Shown here: positions 1-11,400 of the stretch, piece by piece
How the letters are laid out: the number at the start of each line of letters is the position of its first letter
Position numbering within the stretch: the stretch's first letter is position 1
DNA from: Ariolimax columbianus
Taxonomy: Eukaryota > Mollusca > Gastropoda > Stylommatophora > Arionidae
Reading direction: 5' to 3'
Length of the DNA: 64,000 nt
Assembly: GCA_036924085.1 (NCBI GenBank)
Contig: JAVGWX010000002.1
Location: 90,126,441 to 90,190,440 of the forward strand
Translations under genes and position numbers: made by a program
The notes under the pieces: generated by a model
Databases searched by the model: none
Told to the model about the DNA's origin: nothing
Seen by the model: only the letters and a program-made list of their open reading frames with translations

Positions 1-352
1 TCAAACTCTGTTTCTGGACGTTGTGGAAGCGGCGTAATCACGCAAACATCGCTGGGCTGGACATGTAGTACGTGTGCATGACAACAGGAGGACACTCAGA
101 ACGGTATTGTGGCAGCACACGTCCGCCTATGCGATGGCTACATCGACTGAACATAGACCTAGGCCACCATTGAAACAACGCTGTAGAAGATCGGGACGCA
201 TGCAGAACAGTTAACTTCTTCGCGAACGGCGTTTTTCTCAGGACTGACACAAAAAATAATGTGATAATGTGGTGGGAAAGGTACACTACTACCAAATCGG
301 ATCCAATTCAAACTCTAGAGCAGCGTTTAAAATCATTCATATCAAGTTAGGG
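1..352. other. No recognisable gene
   Basis: I see no conserved motif, tRNA-like box or match to the window's repeat families here. The 85-codon open frame on the minus strand has no recognisable domain and is probably chance. Confidence 0.5.
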
Positions 353-715
353 CTTATGTTGTTTGCGAATACCCAAAATGATTAGGCTTAATCTTTTGTG
401 CGACCTGAAGAAGACGTTTTGTGGCTGGTTGCAATAGCTTTCCTCACATCCCTAGCGTGCAGATAAAGGTGGGCAAGGGTCATCCAGGTGGTTGTGCTTT
501 GCTTAGCTTCAACTGCGTGTCGCTGACTACTACGGGAATAACATCGATCCCTCACCTTGTTAGCCAGGCTGCCATTAAAACAGACTGTCTCCAGGGAGGA
601 CTGCGGGGAAGTCAAGGTGAGGGTCTTTGCCAGTATATTTTGCTTGACCCTGACTAACATGTCTGATCAGTACATATTTCCTCACCAGACGATAGTCTTC
701 ATCCCTGTAAGAGCG
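353..715 (+). repeat. Dispersed repeat family A, copy 1
   Basis: One of six copies in the window of a ~350-bp repeat (others near 1856, 10063 minus, 42641, 51765, 54786). It opens near a short CAAAATGA / CACAATGAGT landmark, has a conserved middle with 'cttcatctgcgtgtcgct'-like sequence, and ends with a ~38-bp unit containing 'ctgatcagtatatt'. No coding capacity is shared between copies, so it is probably a non-autonomous element. Its class is unknown because I could not find clear pol III boxes or terminal inverted repeats. Confidence 0.75.
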
Positions 716-845
716 ATACATTAAGTGCAAACACGATTGCCTTACCATTCCCGCGAAGATAATGTGTCTTTACTCGAGCACATATGAACAGGACTTTCAA
801 AAACTGAGTGGAACATAACCCCCAAAAATGAGTGGTTGTGCATCT

Positions 846-1480
846 TTATTTAAGCCGTGATGTCAATGTGATGTATTTCAAGTTCCTCTTCATCTTTGTA
901 TATGTCTATCCATCGCTTTTTTGCTACTTTTTCACTTCATTTAATTCAGCTTTTTTATCCTCTCCCTCATCGTTTCATTTCTTGGTATTTATTCAATTCT
1001 TTGTTTTTCAATTTGTTTTTTTATGTCTTTATCGTCAAATTCATCTTCTTCTTCTTTTCCTTCTTCTTACTGGTCAATTCAGTTCGTTCAACTTCTTGTC
1101 TTCCTCTTCTCCCTTCTTCTTTCCTTGCCCTTTTTAACTTTCTTTTTACCACTTCTTTCTTATTTGGTTGTGTTTTTAATATTTTATGTTCTGGTTCATT
1201 TTAAAAAAATTTGCATTTTTTCTATTCTGTGTATTTCTTTTTCGTCTGCTATTACCGTTTCTTTTTCTCTCTTTCATTTCTCCTTTTTTTCACCTGCTTC
1301 TTATTTCCATTCCTTCCTTCTTCTTTCCGTTCTTCTATCCTTCCTTCCTTCATTTGTTTCTGCTTCTTATGTTTTTTCTTCTACCTCCTCCCTTTTTCAC
1401 TTTGTGTCTTTTTTCCTCCTTCCTTCGTCATTCTCCCTTCTTATTGTTCCTCATCGTACTCGTCAAGTTAATCTAATCCC
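846..1480. repeat. T/C-rich low-complexity tract
   Basis: The plus strand is almost purely pyrimidine with interrupted TTC/CTT and TTTC runs. Five overlapping Phe/Ser/Leu-rich frames cross it and are artefacts of composition. It resembles the tract at 29385-30280. Confidence 0.85.
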
Positions 1481-1855
1481 CATGGAATAAATGTTAATTA
1501 ACTTTATTTGCCAATGTTTTATCGATGTCATGTTGCTGCTGAAGATTACCGTAAAGGTCATATCGTTGCTCCACGCTAACATGTTTTGCATGTGAATGAC
1601 AGCATGTTCTAATCGGATTGGTTGAAGACTATTCTACCCTAACACGCATGGAAGAGAATACTATCTTCAGGGTTATGCGAAAGATACAGATAAACGACCC
1701 TTATCGTTTGTGAGCAGCCATGTTGTCAGTGTCTCAGACAAAGTCATCTGCGCGCCCTGATCTTAGTTTGTTGTTTCACACAGATAGTGTCTCTTAGTCT
1801 GGTGTGGCCTGTGGGAGTCTACAAATGGCTACCTATCCACCACTTATGAGCTGGT
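1481..1855. other. No recognisable gene
   Basis: Unique-looking sequence between the pyrimidine tract and a family A repeat. I see no open frame of note, RNA gene or repeat. Confidence 0.5.
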
Positions 1856-2400
1856 TCTTGTTGTTGTTGATGTTAAATGCACACAATGAGTAAATTTACT
1901 TCTTTGTGCGTACTGAAAAAACGTGAAGTGGCGGGTTGTTGTAGCTTTCATCACAACCCGTGAGTGCTGGTGAAGGTGGACCTGGTTCACACAGGCGGTT
2001 GTACTATGCTTGGCTTCATCTGCGTGTCACTCACTACTGCGGAGATAACGTACATACATCACATCGGTAGCCCGGCTGCCATGAAAATAGCCCGTTTTCT
2101 GGCATGACTGCGTGGAAGTCGAGGTGAGGGTCTTGGTCAGTATATTTTACCTGACCTTGACTAACATGTCTATCAGAATATTTCTTCTGGCCCTGAGTAA
2201 CATGTCTGATCAGTATATTTTGCCTGACACTGACAAAGGTGTCTGGTCAGTATATTGTGCTTGGCTCTGACTAACATGTCTGATCAGTATATTGGGATTG
2301 GCTCTGACTAACATGTCTGATCAGTATATTTTACCTGACCCTAACATATCTGATCAGTATATTTTACCTGACCAGACGTTAATCTTCCTCCTCTGTTAAG
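1856..2400 (+). repeat. Dispersed repeat family A, copy 2, with 3' tandem expansion
   Basis: Begins with TTGTTGTTG and the CACAATGAGTAAA landmark shared with other family A copies. From about 2140 to 2385 the terminal unit is tandemly repeated about six times with a period near 38 bp (each unit contains a 'cagtatatt' core followed by 'cctgaccctgactaacatgt'-like sequence). Copies without expansion carry only one or two units. Confidence 0.8.
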
Positions 2401-2766
2401 TTTGTAGATTGCGTAATTTGGTTGATGATCTTTGCCCTCTGCTCCCCGTTTGTTCCTGTACACCTGATAAACCTCTTCAATCCAAACGAACAAGATTTGA
2501 ACTGCCCGCAGAATTGGTGAGCAAACTTGTTTTTAAAGAAGAACCTAACTTAACTGGCGCAAACACCTTAACAGGGCGACAAAATCTCGATTGAACAGAC
2601 CGCAAAATTCTCAGGGGAAATTCTTCACAAAAGCGAGGTTTTTGGTTGTATTTTTTTAAGCCATCTTGACAATTTGATTTATTAGAGCTAATCTACATGT
2701 TTGTTTTTGTGTCGCTTCAGAATGAAAGAAGCAAAAACAGTATACACAATGTGATGATAATAGAAT

Positions 2767-2818
<52 letters not shown>

Positions 2819-3192
2819 CATAAAAAGAGGCGGTGGGAGGAAGAGAGCAGACAAAATAGCAACTTTAGTAGAAAGCATGGCTCCATATTAAAATTTCCAA
2901 CCCCAGTACGTTCAACGAAACAAATGTTATTGATTAAACACTCTATTACAAGAATACACAATTCGCAAGATATCGTAGTGAACTAACCCCATTGACGACC
3001 GTGTGCTTTGAGTGGATCATATAGTAGCATAAAAAACACCCAAACAACATTTTCAATTAATAACAATTATCTGACAGACACACATCTACTCAACTGGTCC
3101 TGACATTGATGAGGCAATGTTTTAGCATAAATGGCAAATTCCCTCGAAATATAATGATTAATGTTAATTTTTGCCAATTTTACTGGAGCCAT
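2401..3192. other. No recognisable gene; contains a (GA)n tract
   Basis: Holds a 61-codon open frame (2409-2594) with no recognisable domain and a pure (GA)n microsatellite. Nothing else is recognised. Confidence 0.5.
2766..2816. repeat. (GA)n microsatellite
   Basis: About 25 uninterrupted GA dinucleotides. The Arg-Glu frames across it are artefacts. Confidence 0.97.
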
Positions 3193-3530
3193 ATGGGATC
3201 AAGATGCTGAGCAGTGCATGAACTGTGGCGGTCAGCGAACCAAAGCTGACTGCTAGTTTCAGGACCAGCGACCTAGAGCTGCTAAGACTCTCCTCCACCT
3301 GAACACGGTGATCCTGGCTGAAACTGAGCAGACTGGCTAATTGGAAACGATAGAAGCGAGCATGCCAACCCGTCACCCAAAAAAGCCATACTGAAGTCGG
3401 ATGTGCCGGACCGAATATCGCAGTCAAGCTGTAAACTACGACACAACACATCACCGTTCTCCGAATACATCCTGCTACTTGCAAAGCCATTTTCAGATTT
3501 TGAGAACGAGCGACCGAAGATACAGGTGGA
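3193..3530 (+). repeat. Dispersed repeat family B, copy 1
   Basis: First of nine copies of a ~350-bp repeat. Landmarks in order: 'gggatcaagatgctgagcag', 'gctgactgctagc', 'cacggtgatcctgg', 'gaagtcggatgtg.cggacc', 'cagtcaagctgtaaactac', then a 3' end around 'gagaacga.cgaag'. Other copies often end in GAA-rich tails. No coding capacity; a non-autonomous retroelement is the likeliest class. Confidence 0.8.
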
Positions 3531-3767
3531 ACAATACAGACGTAGCGTCCCAAATTGATGTCATTCTCATCAGACACAAGCAGAGAAGAAACATAACAGA
3601 TTCTAGGGTTATTCCTAACATCGGTATGGATACTGAACCTTGACTAGTCGTGCTGACACACGCACTTACTTCTACACAAGACGAGTCCAAACACAGTGAA
3701 ACCAGTTTTGATAACAAACCTTCATAAATTAGGGGCGGAAGCTGTTTGAGAAGTTACAAATATCTTT

Positions 3768-3990
3768 ATGTCACTTACAGAAGAACCTAAGGACATGGAT
3801 AGTGAATGGGCTTTAATCTTTAAAGCAACTGTGACGAATGCGCTTCATAAGTACTGTGGAACAAAGAACTTACGTCACGGAAAAGATCAGAAGGGGGCAG
3901 TTTGGTGGAGTGATATGGTAAGAGCGGCTATACTGCCTAAAAAGAAAGCTTACAAGGGTTGGTTGACCTCAAAAAAGCAAGATGACTACA
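3768..3990 (+). pseudogene. LINE ORF2 fragment: linker between endonuclease and reverse transcriptase
   Basis: The reading frame gives a charged, non-repetitive segment typical of LINE linkers (it includes WALIFKATVTNALHKYCGTK and a tryptophan-containing VWWSDMVRAA block). It runs straight into the first unit of the tandem array as DDYIVYHTAR. The matching continuation, TARRNANRVIQHIREASWKH, appears at the far end of the array (about 6030), so the array sits inside what was one coding sequence. Confidence 0.75.
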
Positions 3991-6040
3991 TCGTCTACCA
4001 TACAGCAAGATGACTACATCGTCTACCAGACAGCAAGTTGACTACATCGTCTACCAGACAAGATGACTACATCGTCTACCATACAGCAAGATGACTACAT
4101 CGTCTACCAGACAAGATGACTACATCGTCTACCAGACAGCAAGATGACTACATCGTCTACCAGACAGCAAGTTGACTACATCATCTACCAGACATCAGGA
4201 TGGCTGCATCGTCTACCAGACAGCAAGTTGACTACATCGTCTACCAGACAGCAAGCTGACTACATCGTCTACCAGACAGCAAGCTGACTACATCGTCTAC
4301 CAGACATCAGGATGGCTGCATCGTCTACCAGACAGCAAGTTGACTACATCGTCTACCAGACAGCAAGCTGACTACATCGTCTACCAGACATCAGGATGGC
4401 TGCATCGTCTACCAGACAGCAAGCTGACTACATCGTCTACCAGACAGCAAGCTGACTACATCATCTACCAGACATCAGGATGGCTGCATCGTCTACCAGA
4501 CAGCAAGTTGACTACATCGTCTACCAGACAGCAAGCTGACTACATCGTCTACCAGACAGCAAGTTGACTACATCGTCTACCAGACAGCAAGTTGACTACA
4601 TCGTCTACCAGACAGCAAGCTGACTACATCGTCTAATAGACAGCAAGTTGACTACATCGTCTACCAGACAGCAGGAAGGCTACATCGTCTACCAGACATG
4701 ATTACTACATCGTCTACCAGACAGCAGGAAGGCTACATCGTCTACCAGACATGATTACTACATCGTCTACCAGACAGCAGGATGGCTACATCGTCTACCA
4801 GACATGATTACTACATCGTCTACCAGACAAGATGACTACATCGTCTACCAGACAAGTTGACTACATCGTCTACCAGACAGCAAGTTGACTACATCGTCTA
4901 CCAGACAGCAGGATGGCTACATCGTCTACCAGACATGATGACTACATCGTGTATCAGACAGCAGGATGGCTACATCGTCTACCAGACAAGATGACTACAT
5001 CGTCTACCAGACAAGATGACTACATCGTCTACCAGACAAGTTGACTACATCGTCTACCAGACAGCAAGTTGACTACATCGTCTACCAGACAGCAGGATGG
5101 CTACATCGTCTACCAGACATGATGACTACATCGTGTATCAGACAGCAGGATGGCTACATCGTCTACCAGACAAGATGACTACATCGTCTACCAGACAAGA
5201 TGACTACATCGTCTACCAGACAAGATGACTACATCGTCTACCAGACAGCAGGATGGCTACATCGTCTACCAGACAGCAAGTTGACTACATCGTCTACCAG
5301 ACAGCAGGAAGGCTACATCGTCTACCATACATGATTACTACATCGTCTACTAGACAAGATGACTACATCGTCTACCAGACAAGATGACTACATCGTCTAC
5401 CAGACAAGATGACTACATCGTCTACCAGACAAGATGACTGCATCGTCTACCAGACAGCAGGATGGCTACATCGTCTACCAGACAGCAAGTTGACTACATC
5501 GTCTACCAGACAGCAGGAAGGCTACATCGTCTACCATACATGATTACTACATCGTCTACTAGACAAGATGACTACATCGTCTACCAGACAAGATGACTAC
5601 ATCGTCTACCAGACAAGATGACTACATCGTCTACCAGACAAGATGACTACATCGTCTACCAGACAGCAGGATGGCTACATCGTCTACCAGACAGCAAGTT
5701 GACTACATCGTCTACCAGACAGCAAGTTGACTACATCGTCTACCAGACAGCAGGATGGCTACATCGTCTACCATACATGATTACTACATCGTCTACTAGA
5801 CAAGATGACTACATCGTCTACCAGACAAGATGACTACCTCGTCTACCAGACAAGATGACTACATCGTCTACCAGACAAGTTGACTACATCGTCTACCAGA
5901 TAGCAGGATGGCTACATCGTCTACCAGACAGCAAGTTGACTACATCGTCTACCAGACAAGATGACTACATCGTCTGCCAGACAGCAAGTTGACTACATCG
6001 TCTATCAGACAAGTTGACTACATCGTCTACCAGACAGCAA
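3975..6040 (+). repeat. 25/28-bp minisatellite grown from LINE coding sequence
   Basis: Roughly 75-80 tandem units built on the core 'gactacatcgtctaccagac', followed by either AAGAT/AAGTT (25-bp units) or AGCAAG/AGCAGGA (28-bp units). The two lengths are interspersed and form short higher-order patterns. Both periods are not divisible by three, so frames are short. The core translates as DDYIVYQTA, the LINE protein sequence at the array edges. Confidence 0.95.
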
Positions 6041-7829
6041 GACGAAACGCCAATAGGGTAATACAACATATTAGAGAAGCATCTTGGAAACATTATGGCG
6101 AGCAACTCACTTCCATATCTCAAAATCGTCCTAAAGACTTTTTCAAAAGTGTCAAGGCGATACAATTTAGAGAGGAGTGATTCAATCCTACTACAGCCAT
6201 CAATGGCAAGTATGGCTTCCCTATCTTTAACGAGCTCGGCAGAAAAGATCGGTGGAAGGAATACTTTCAAGAACTTGTCAACTCTTCTACCTCCACGGTG
6301 GATTCAGTTTTTCTACTATGCAACCCAGATCATTCCGAACCTGACACAATGATTCAAGAAACAGAGATAGTTGTAAAGAATAGTCCCAAGAATAAGTCAC
6401 CAGGCAAGACGGAATAACAACGGAGGTGATATGTGTATGTGGGCAAAAAGAGTTACTCTGGTTACATAGACTCTTCACAAAGGCATGGAAAGACAGACGC
6501 GTACCAGATGACTGGCAGAAAAGTATACTCGTTCCAATTTGGAAGAAAAAGGTTGTCAAAAGGAACTGCGAAACGTACAGAGGCATATCGCTACTGAGCC
6601 TCATTGGTAAAATGTATGCCAAAATCCTGGAACATAGAACAAGGCCTATTGTTGAACCTCAACTATCTAGATCTCAATTTGGAAACCACCGAGGTATAAG
6701 CTGCACGGACGCATTGTTCATCTTAAGGCAAATAAGAGAAAGATCAATAGTATACAGCGGCAATCTTTGTGTTGCTTTCATTGATCACATTGGAAGATTA
6801 TGGTGTACAAGGCCAGCTTCTTGATAATGTCAGAGCACTGTGTCGTTCGAGTACAAACGTCATCAGAACGACTGATGGTGTCACATATAATTTGAATATC
6901 ACTTCCGGCGTGAGACAAGGGTGTACACTTTCTCCTCTGTTGTTTCACATCTACATGAAGAAAATCGCATCAGAGACCGGTCAAATTGAGACATCTGAGG
7001 CAGAACATAACTCAATACACGAATTACTCTTTGCAGATGATCAGTACTTGCTGTACGACGATGAAAACAAACTTAAAAATCACATGAACGCGCTTGCCAC
7101 TACTTGTGCTAAATACAAAATGCAAATTAGCAAGAACAAAACAGAAACTTTGATGATCAGTAGAACACTTGGGCCACACAAGATAGGTCTAAATGATACT
7201 GCTCTTCAACAGGTCCATGAGTTCAAGTTGTTGGGCAGTATTTTTTCGGCAGATGGTAGGATCGACAGGGAAATTGAGAACAGGTGTCAGAAAGCGTGTG
7301 CGGTGACTTATCAGCTGTCCCCACTGCTTAGACACTCGAGCATTAGTTTGGCAACAAAGCAACAGCTGATAAACATTTTATGTATACCGATTCTGTGCTA
7401 CCAGTGCCAAACATAACCGCTGTCCAGGGCGCGTGAGAACAAATTTCGACTTGTGAAATGAAGTGTTTGAGGAAGGTCATCGGTGCTACCAGAAGAGACA
7501 GAATGCGGAACGACGACATTCGAAGTATAGTCGGCACTACGTCTTGTGTCGAATACATTTCCAGGCAGAAAATAAGTTTGTTTGGTCATCTCATGAGAAT
7601 GCACCCTCATCATCATCCACTGATGGCTTACAATGCTGGTAGATCTGGCTACAAGGCACGAGGGCGACCAAGAGGCAGGAAGATAGATGCAATTAGAGTG
7701 ATTGTGCAGCGACAAGGGCTCACATTAACCGACACAACGCACTTGGCGCATGATATACAACGTAACCCCCCCCCCCGCCCCCCGCCCGCCCTCCCACGCT
7801 CAACGGCACACGTGTAAAAAAAACTAACC
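6030..7829 (+). pseudogene. RTE-like LINE reverse transcriptase and C-terminal region, broken
   Basis: Read across several frames, this is the RT half of the LINE. At about 6430-6790 it shows the fingers region (DDWQKSILVPIWKK, ETYRGISLLSLIGKMYAKIL, QFGNHRGISCTDALFILRQI). The palm motif VAFID at ~6775 is followed directly by the LEDYGVQGQLLD segment, so the stretch that should contain the rest of motif A (FDxV-like) is deleted. Then come SGVRQGCTLSPLLFHIYMKK (motif B), LLFADDQYLLY (motif C, aspartates intact) and thumb sequence to 7416. A frameshift leads into the C-terminal block at 7458-7817 with EMKCLRKVIG-like and KISLFGHLMRMHPHHH sequence. It is clearly dead. Confidence 0.85.
7765..7795. 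repeat. C-rich tract in the LINE 3' region
   Basis: About 25 of 31 bases are C. Sister copies at 43360 and 51280 have the GACTTAAGCTCC-type sequence here, so the C run is a local replacement or expansion in this copy. Confidence 0.8.
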
Positions 7830-8129
7830 ATAGCCGAAGAAGAAGAGGATGGACCGTAAATGGTAGTAAAGAAGTTCCCACAGTAGCTTGTAGAACAGAA
7901 GAGCCAGCACAAGGAATATGCTGACAGCATCCAGGTGCTCATAGATGGCAGCTTTCATCAGAGTCATGGAAGCAGAGCTGACCAAAACCATATTCCGCAT
8001 CCAACCGGCGGCCCTTTAAACAGGCTGCACTCGTTTAATTTTGCTTAGAGGCTAACCGAATACGAAACAGCCAGCTGACATCGGATGGATCGAGATGAAA
8101 AACGCATAAAGATCGCAGGCTCGGTGTGA
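7830..8129. other. No recognisable gene
   Basis: Short stretch between the LINE 3' end and the GAT/GGT tract. It contains GAAGAAGAAGAGG near 7838 but no assignable element. Confidence 0.4.
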
Positions 8130-8760
8130 AATACTGGCGATGACGATCGTGATGATCTTTTCGATGATACTGGTGATGAAGATAACAATGATGGTGGTGA
8201 TAATAGTTGTGATGATTGGTGTTGATGATGATAGTGATCATGATACACTTATGGTGATTATAATGGTGATATTGGTGATGATAGTGATTATGATTGTGAT
8301 GATGAAAGTGATGATGATGGTGATGGTTGGGGTCGTGGGGGATGTGGTGGTTGTGATCGTGTTGATGGTGATGATAGTGGTGATGGTGGTGGTGATCATG
8401 ATGGTGATGATGATGATGGTGGTGGTGATGGTAGTGATGGTGATGGTGATGGTCGTGATGGTGGTGGTGATGGTGGTGATGATGATGGTGGTGATGATGG
8501 TGGTGATGCTGATGGTGATGATGATGGTGGTGATGGTGGTGGTGATGCTGATCATGATCATGATGATTATGGTGGTGATGGTGGTGGTGATGATGATGAT
8601 GATGGTGGTGATGATGATTTTAGTGATGCTTATGGTGATGATGGTGGGGGTCATAATGATGGTGGTGGTGATGGTGGTGATGGTGGCAGTGATGATGATG
8701 ATAGTGAAAATGATGGCTGTAGTGATTATACTGATGATGATGATGGTGATGATATTTATT
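8130..8760. repeat. GAT/GGT trinucleotide tract, nearly C-free on the plus strand
   Basis: Over 600 bp of irregular GATGGT/GATGAT/GGTGAT units with almost no C on the plus strand. The three-base periodicity keeps frames open on both strands (270 codons plus, Met/Val-rich; 186 codons minus, Ile/Thr-rich). Neither looks like a protein, and the compositional explanation is sufficient. Confidence 0.95.
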
Positions 8761-9023
8761 GAACCAGCTTTTAGGAAAGCCTTGTTCCATTCATTCACAC
8801 AGACGTTTCAAATTAATGGTTTCAATATGTTTACTTGCGAGTTCCATGCACACCCTTCTTGTTTTAATGTAACGACCAGCAGCGAACAAATGTGTACCTA
8901 TTCTCTTTGTCCAGAGAACCACTCGTGTTCAGGATTACCCAGATATAAATGAGCACAAGACTTACACATACCTCCTTCCTAAAATAGTTAAAATTGAGAA
9001 ATATTCAACTCTTAGCCCCGACA

Positions 9024-9165
9024 TCGGAGCAGCGCGTGGCCGAATGGTTTCGAGGCCTGCCTGTTGACAAGGAGGGCAGCGGCTCGAATCCCCAGTATTA
9101 CATATGTTGTTTTTTCTGTTAGGGTGAAATAAACAAACATATCCAGCACACGACGTGGCGACAGC
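9024..9165 (+). repeat. tRNA-derived SINE family E, copy 1
   Basis: A tRNA-like head with an A-box-like GTGGCCGAATGGTTTCGAGG and a B-box-like GGCTCGAATCCC is followed by a body with 'tgttgttttttctgttag' and 'gaaataaacaaacat'. The same head and body recur in reverse at 30715-30858. The head resembles a Ser/Leu-type tRNA, but it lacks a convincing cloverleaf, so it is not a functional tRNA. Confidence 0.75.
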
Positions 9166-9560
9166 AGTGGCGAAGCGGTCTGTAGTCCTCAGTCTTCAAA
9201 ACCCCTCGACTACCCCAGCAATGGGAAAAATGTATGTCAATTTTGTTTACCCCCCAACACCAGCGCCAACTACGGGAACACCTCCCCCATTTTTGTTAAC
9301 ACCAGCATTAATCAGCAAAGAGCACTCGCGATCCAACATTTCATGGATCTTCCTTCTATACTGTTTCCACGTACCTCATCACAGATCTGAAATCGTATAT
9401 CCCCTTATTCCTGCTTTTGATCCCTCAACACTGCTCTGTGATCGATGCGGAGATCTACCAGTGATTTTGACCATTTGTAGTTTCCGCCACTAGGGTCTGA
9501 ATTCGGAAGCCGCAGAGGTGCAGCCCGCTGGCAGTGCGGTTGATTCATTAAAACTGTTCA
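9166..9560. other. No recognisable gene
   Basis: The 112-codon plus-strand frame (9155-9493) starts inside the SINE and has no recognisable domain. Confidence 0.45.
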
Positions 9561-9564
9561 TGAC

Positions 9565-9900
9565 AGCTGTGCTGGGATCAGTGGTCCGGAGGTAAGGTGT
9601 CCGCCACGAGTGTTGGAGATCGCGAATCAAATCTCGGTGGAGACCTGGATTTTTTTTCCGGGAATCTTCGAATAACACTTCCACTAATCTCTCCGGTAGT
9701 GAGATTGAACTCCAGTGTTCAGTGTTGATCACGTTAAAAATCTCTTGGCAGTTAGTCATTGAAAATAGTAAGCTTTAACGGCCGTTACCCCGGCAAATTA
9801 AAAAAAATTCTAGCTAAAAATCTACCCAAATTATGTGTACCGTCCCGCAGACCTAGTAAGTCGGAGGACGTTTTAAAATAGCTTCTACGTATAGCCGAAG
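9565..9900 (+). repeat. tRNA-derived SINE family D, copy 1
   Basis: Shares a full-length alignable body with 52976-53280: a head with GATCAGTGGTCCGGAGGTAAG (A-box-like) and GCGAATCAAATCTC (degenerate B-box), then 'gtagtgagat', 'cacgttaaaaat.tcttggc', 'aacggccg.tacccgg' and 'tacccaaattat.tgta'. It ends near 'tatagccgaag'. Confidence 0.7.
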
Positions 9901-10062
9901 CATTCGGCTTCATAGCAACATAGATTGACATGATTCTACGAATTTCTGGATTCCGCTTTGTTCCATATCTACAAATGGCGAATAAATGGTGAATTTTCTT
10001 TACCTATTATTTCGATTAATTTTCTGTCGAGTTAATCTCAATTTTAAAACTGTGTCCACATA

Positions 10063-10300
10063 GGTGTTAGTTGGCAGACTGGCTAACCATGTGATCCCCG
10101 TAGTACTGAGCGACACGCAGATGAAGCTAAGTATAGCGCAACCGCTTGGAGTAGCCCGGTCTACCTCCATCAGCGAGTTCGGGATGTGCGGAAAGCTACA
10201 ACAAACCTCCACTAAATGTCTTTCTCAGTGCGCACAAAAGGGTGAATCTACCCATTGTGTGCATTCGTTCAACAACATTCCACGAGTTGTTTGTTATCCC
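10063..10300 (-). repeat. Dispersed repeat family A, copy 3, 3' truncated
   Basis: Reverse-oriented copy with the CACAATGGGTAGA landmark near its 5' end (right side) and the conserved CTTCATCTGCGTGTCGCT block. The 38-bp terminal unit is missing. Confidence 0.75.
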
Positions 10301-10380
10301 TGCAAACAATAGTTAAACTGAAACATGCCTGACATATCGTAATACGAAACCAGGAAATGTTTGACATGGGTACGATTACC

Positions 10381-10825
10381 TTCTCCTTCTGCTGCTTATT
10401 CTTCTTCGTCTTTTTATTTGCATTCTTCTTCCTTTTCTGTGCAATATCATTCTTATTTTTCATAGTTCGTTCTGAAAAAAAAACGTCTGCTACCAGGCTC
10501 TCAAAAGAGCTTTGCAAGTAGCAGGATGTTGTCAGGAGAACAGAATGCATCTTTTGTAGTTTACAGCTTGACTTCGATAAATGAACCTTTAAGTCTGACA
10601 CATTTGACTCTAACATGCCATTTGTATGTACTGGTATAGCCTTCTCTTTTTGATTCCGTCGCCCTAGTCAGTCTACCCTGTAGCAGCCTGTCATCCAGGA
10701 TCACCACGTGAAGAATGCAAAGGGTTTTGGCAGCTGTTATCGATGACCCTGACGCTAGCAGTCAGCTATGGTTCACTGACCCTGGCGCTAGCAGTCAGGT
10801 TCGGGTCACAGGCCGTTATAGCTGA
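10381..10825 (-). repeat. Dispersed repeat family B, copy 2, with pyrimidine (GAA-type) tail
   Basis: Reverse copy. In sense it starts near 10825 and reads through 'gactgctagcg', the 'cacgtggtgatcctgg' block and 'caagctgtaaactac', to a tail that appears on the plus strand as TTCTCCTTCTGCTGCTTATTCTTCTTCG at 10381-10410. The internal ~36-bp GACTGCTAGCG unit occurs about twice. Confidence 0.75.
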
Positions 10826-11255
10826 TAATGTTCTATTAACATATTCCGTCGAAATTATAAGTCAGTTGAATTGAAGAAGTATATCTCTGCACTCCGTTAT
10901 GGAATGAAGGCTGCAGCCAAAGATGCAGCCGAGTAAATGAACTGACAGCATTCAGTGAACCTTTGGTAGTCACTTGCATCGGGGTCATTATAAAACAGTT
11001 TACCAATGCCTGGTTCTGCCTACAGGAAGCCACCCTGGAAACAGACTACACATCACAGTTTGAAGGCAAACCAAGTTCCCCTTCCAAGAAAGCTGACTGA
11101 CACTGAATGTTGAAGGATGAATGGTGCAGATATCTCAGCCTCGCTTTTAATTACTTTTTATCTTCAAAACGTCCTGTTCGGACCGAACGCGAAAGAAGAA
11201 GAATACGGTCAAACAATCGAAAAATAACGAATCACTTCTGGCAAGTCTGTAAGTA
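10826..11255. other. No recognisable gene
   Basis: Nothing assignable beyond short chance frames. Confidence 0.45.
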
Positions 11256-11400
11256 AGTAGAGTGACTCATAGCATTACTACCGTAGGGTTGTGAAGTGTA
11301 AGCGATCTCAGATTTCAAAGGCTCGGCTATATTAGTGCGGTAGCCATCTTCTCTCCCTCGCCGCTTTTACTTCCCGGACCGAACCGGCACACATTTGTAA
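11256..11400. repeat. Fragment of the MITE seen at 27940-28245
   Basis: Matches the left terminal repeat of that element ('catagcattact.ccgtagg' ... 'tttcaaaggctcggctata') and then part of its interior in inverted arrangement ('gcggtagccatcttctctcc', the reverse complement of an internal block). A deleted or rearranged copy. Confidence 0.65.

Larger units (their letters stand above)
3715..7829 (+). mobile_element. Decayed RTE-like LINE (family L2 of this window), interrupted by an internal minisatellite
   Basis: The flanks of the 3975-6040 minisatellite are two parts of one LINE ORF: a linker region upstream and RT plus C-terminal domain downstream. Related 3' fragments lie at 43290-43960 (minus) and 51220-51765 (minus). 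They share the C-terminal protein block and the 3' non-coding sequence ('cttaagctccccac' in sense), which lets the 3' end here be placed near 7829. The APE domain is absent, so the copy is 5' truncated. Stops, frameshifts and an internal deletion make it non-autonomous. The clade assignment to RTE-like is by motif style only. Confidence 0.8.

Noticed and set aside
3975..6040. CRISPR array
   Set aside because: Repeats are directly contiguous with no unique spacers, units vary in length, and the context is an animal LINE.
8140..8952. 270-codon Met/Val-rich open frame
   Set aside because: Produced by the GAT/GGT tract, with the opposite strand equally open; no protein-like features.
9024..9120. 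Functional tRNA gene
   Set aside because: A and B boxes are present, but acceptor pairing is poor and the same head-plus-body unit occurs elsewhere, so it is a SINE.
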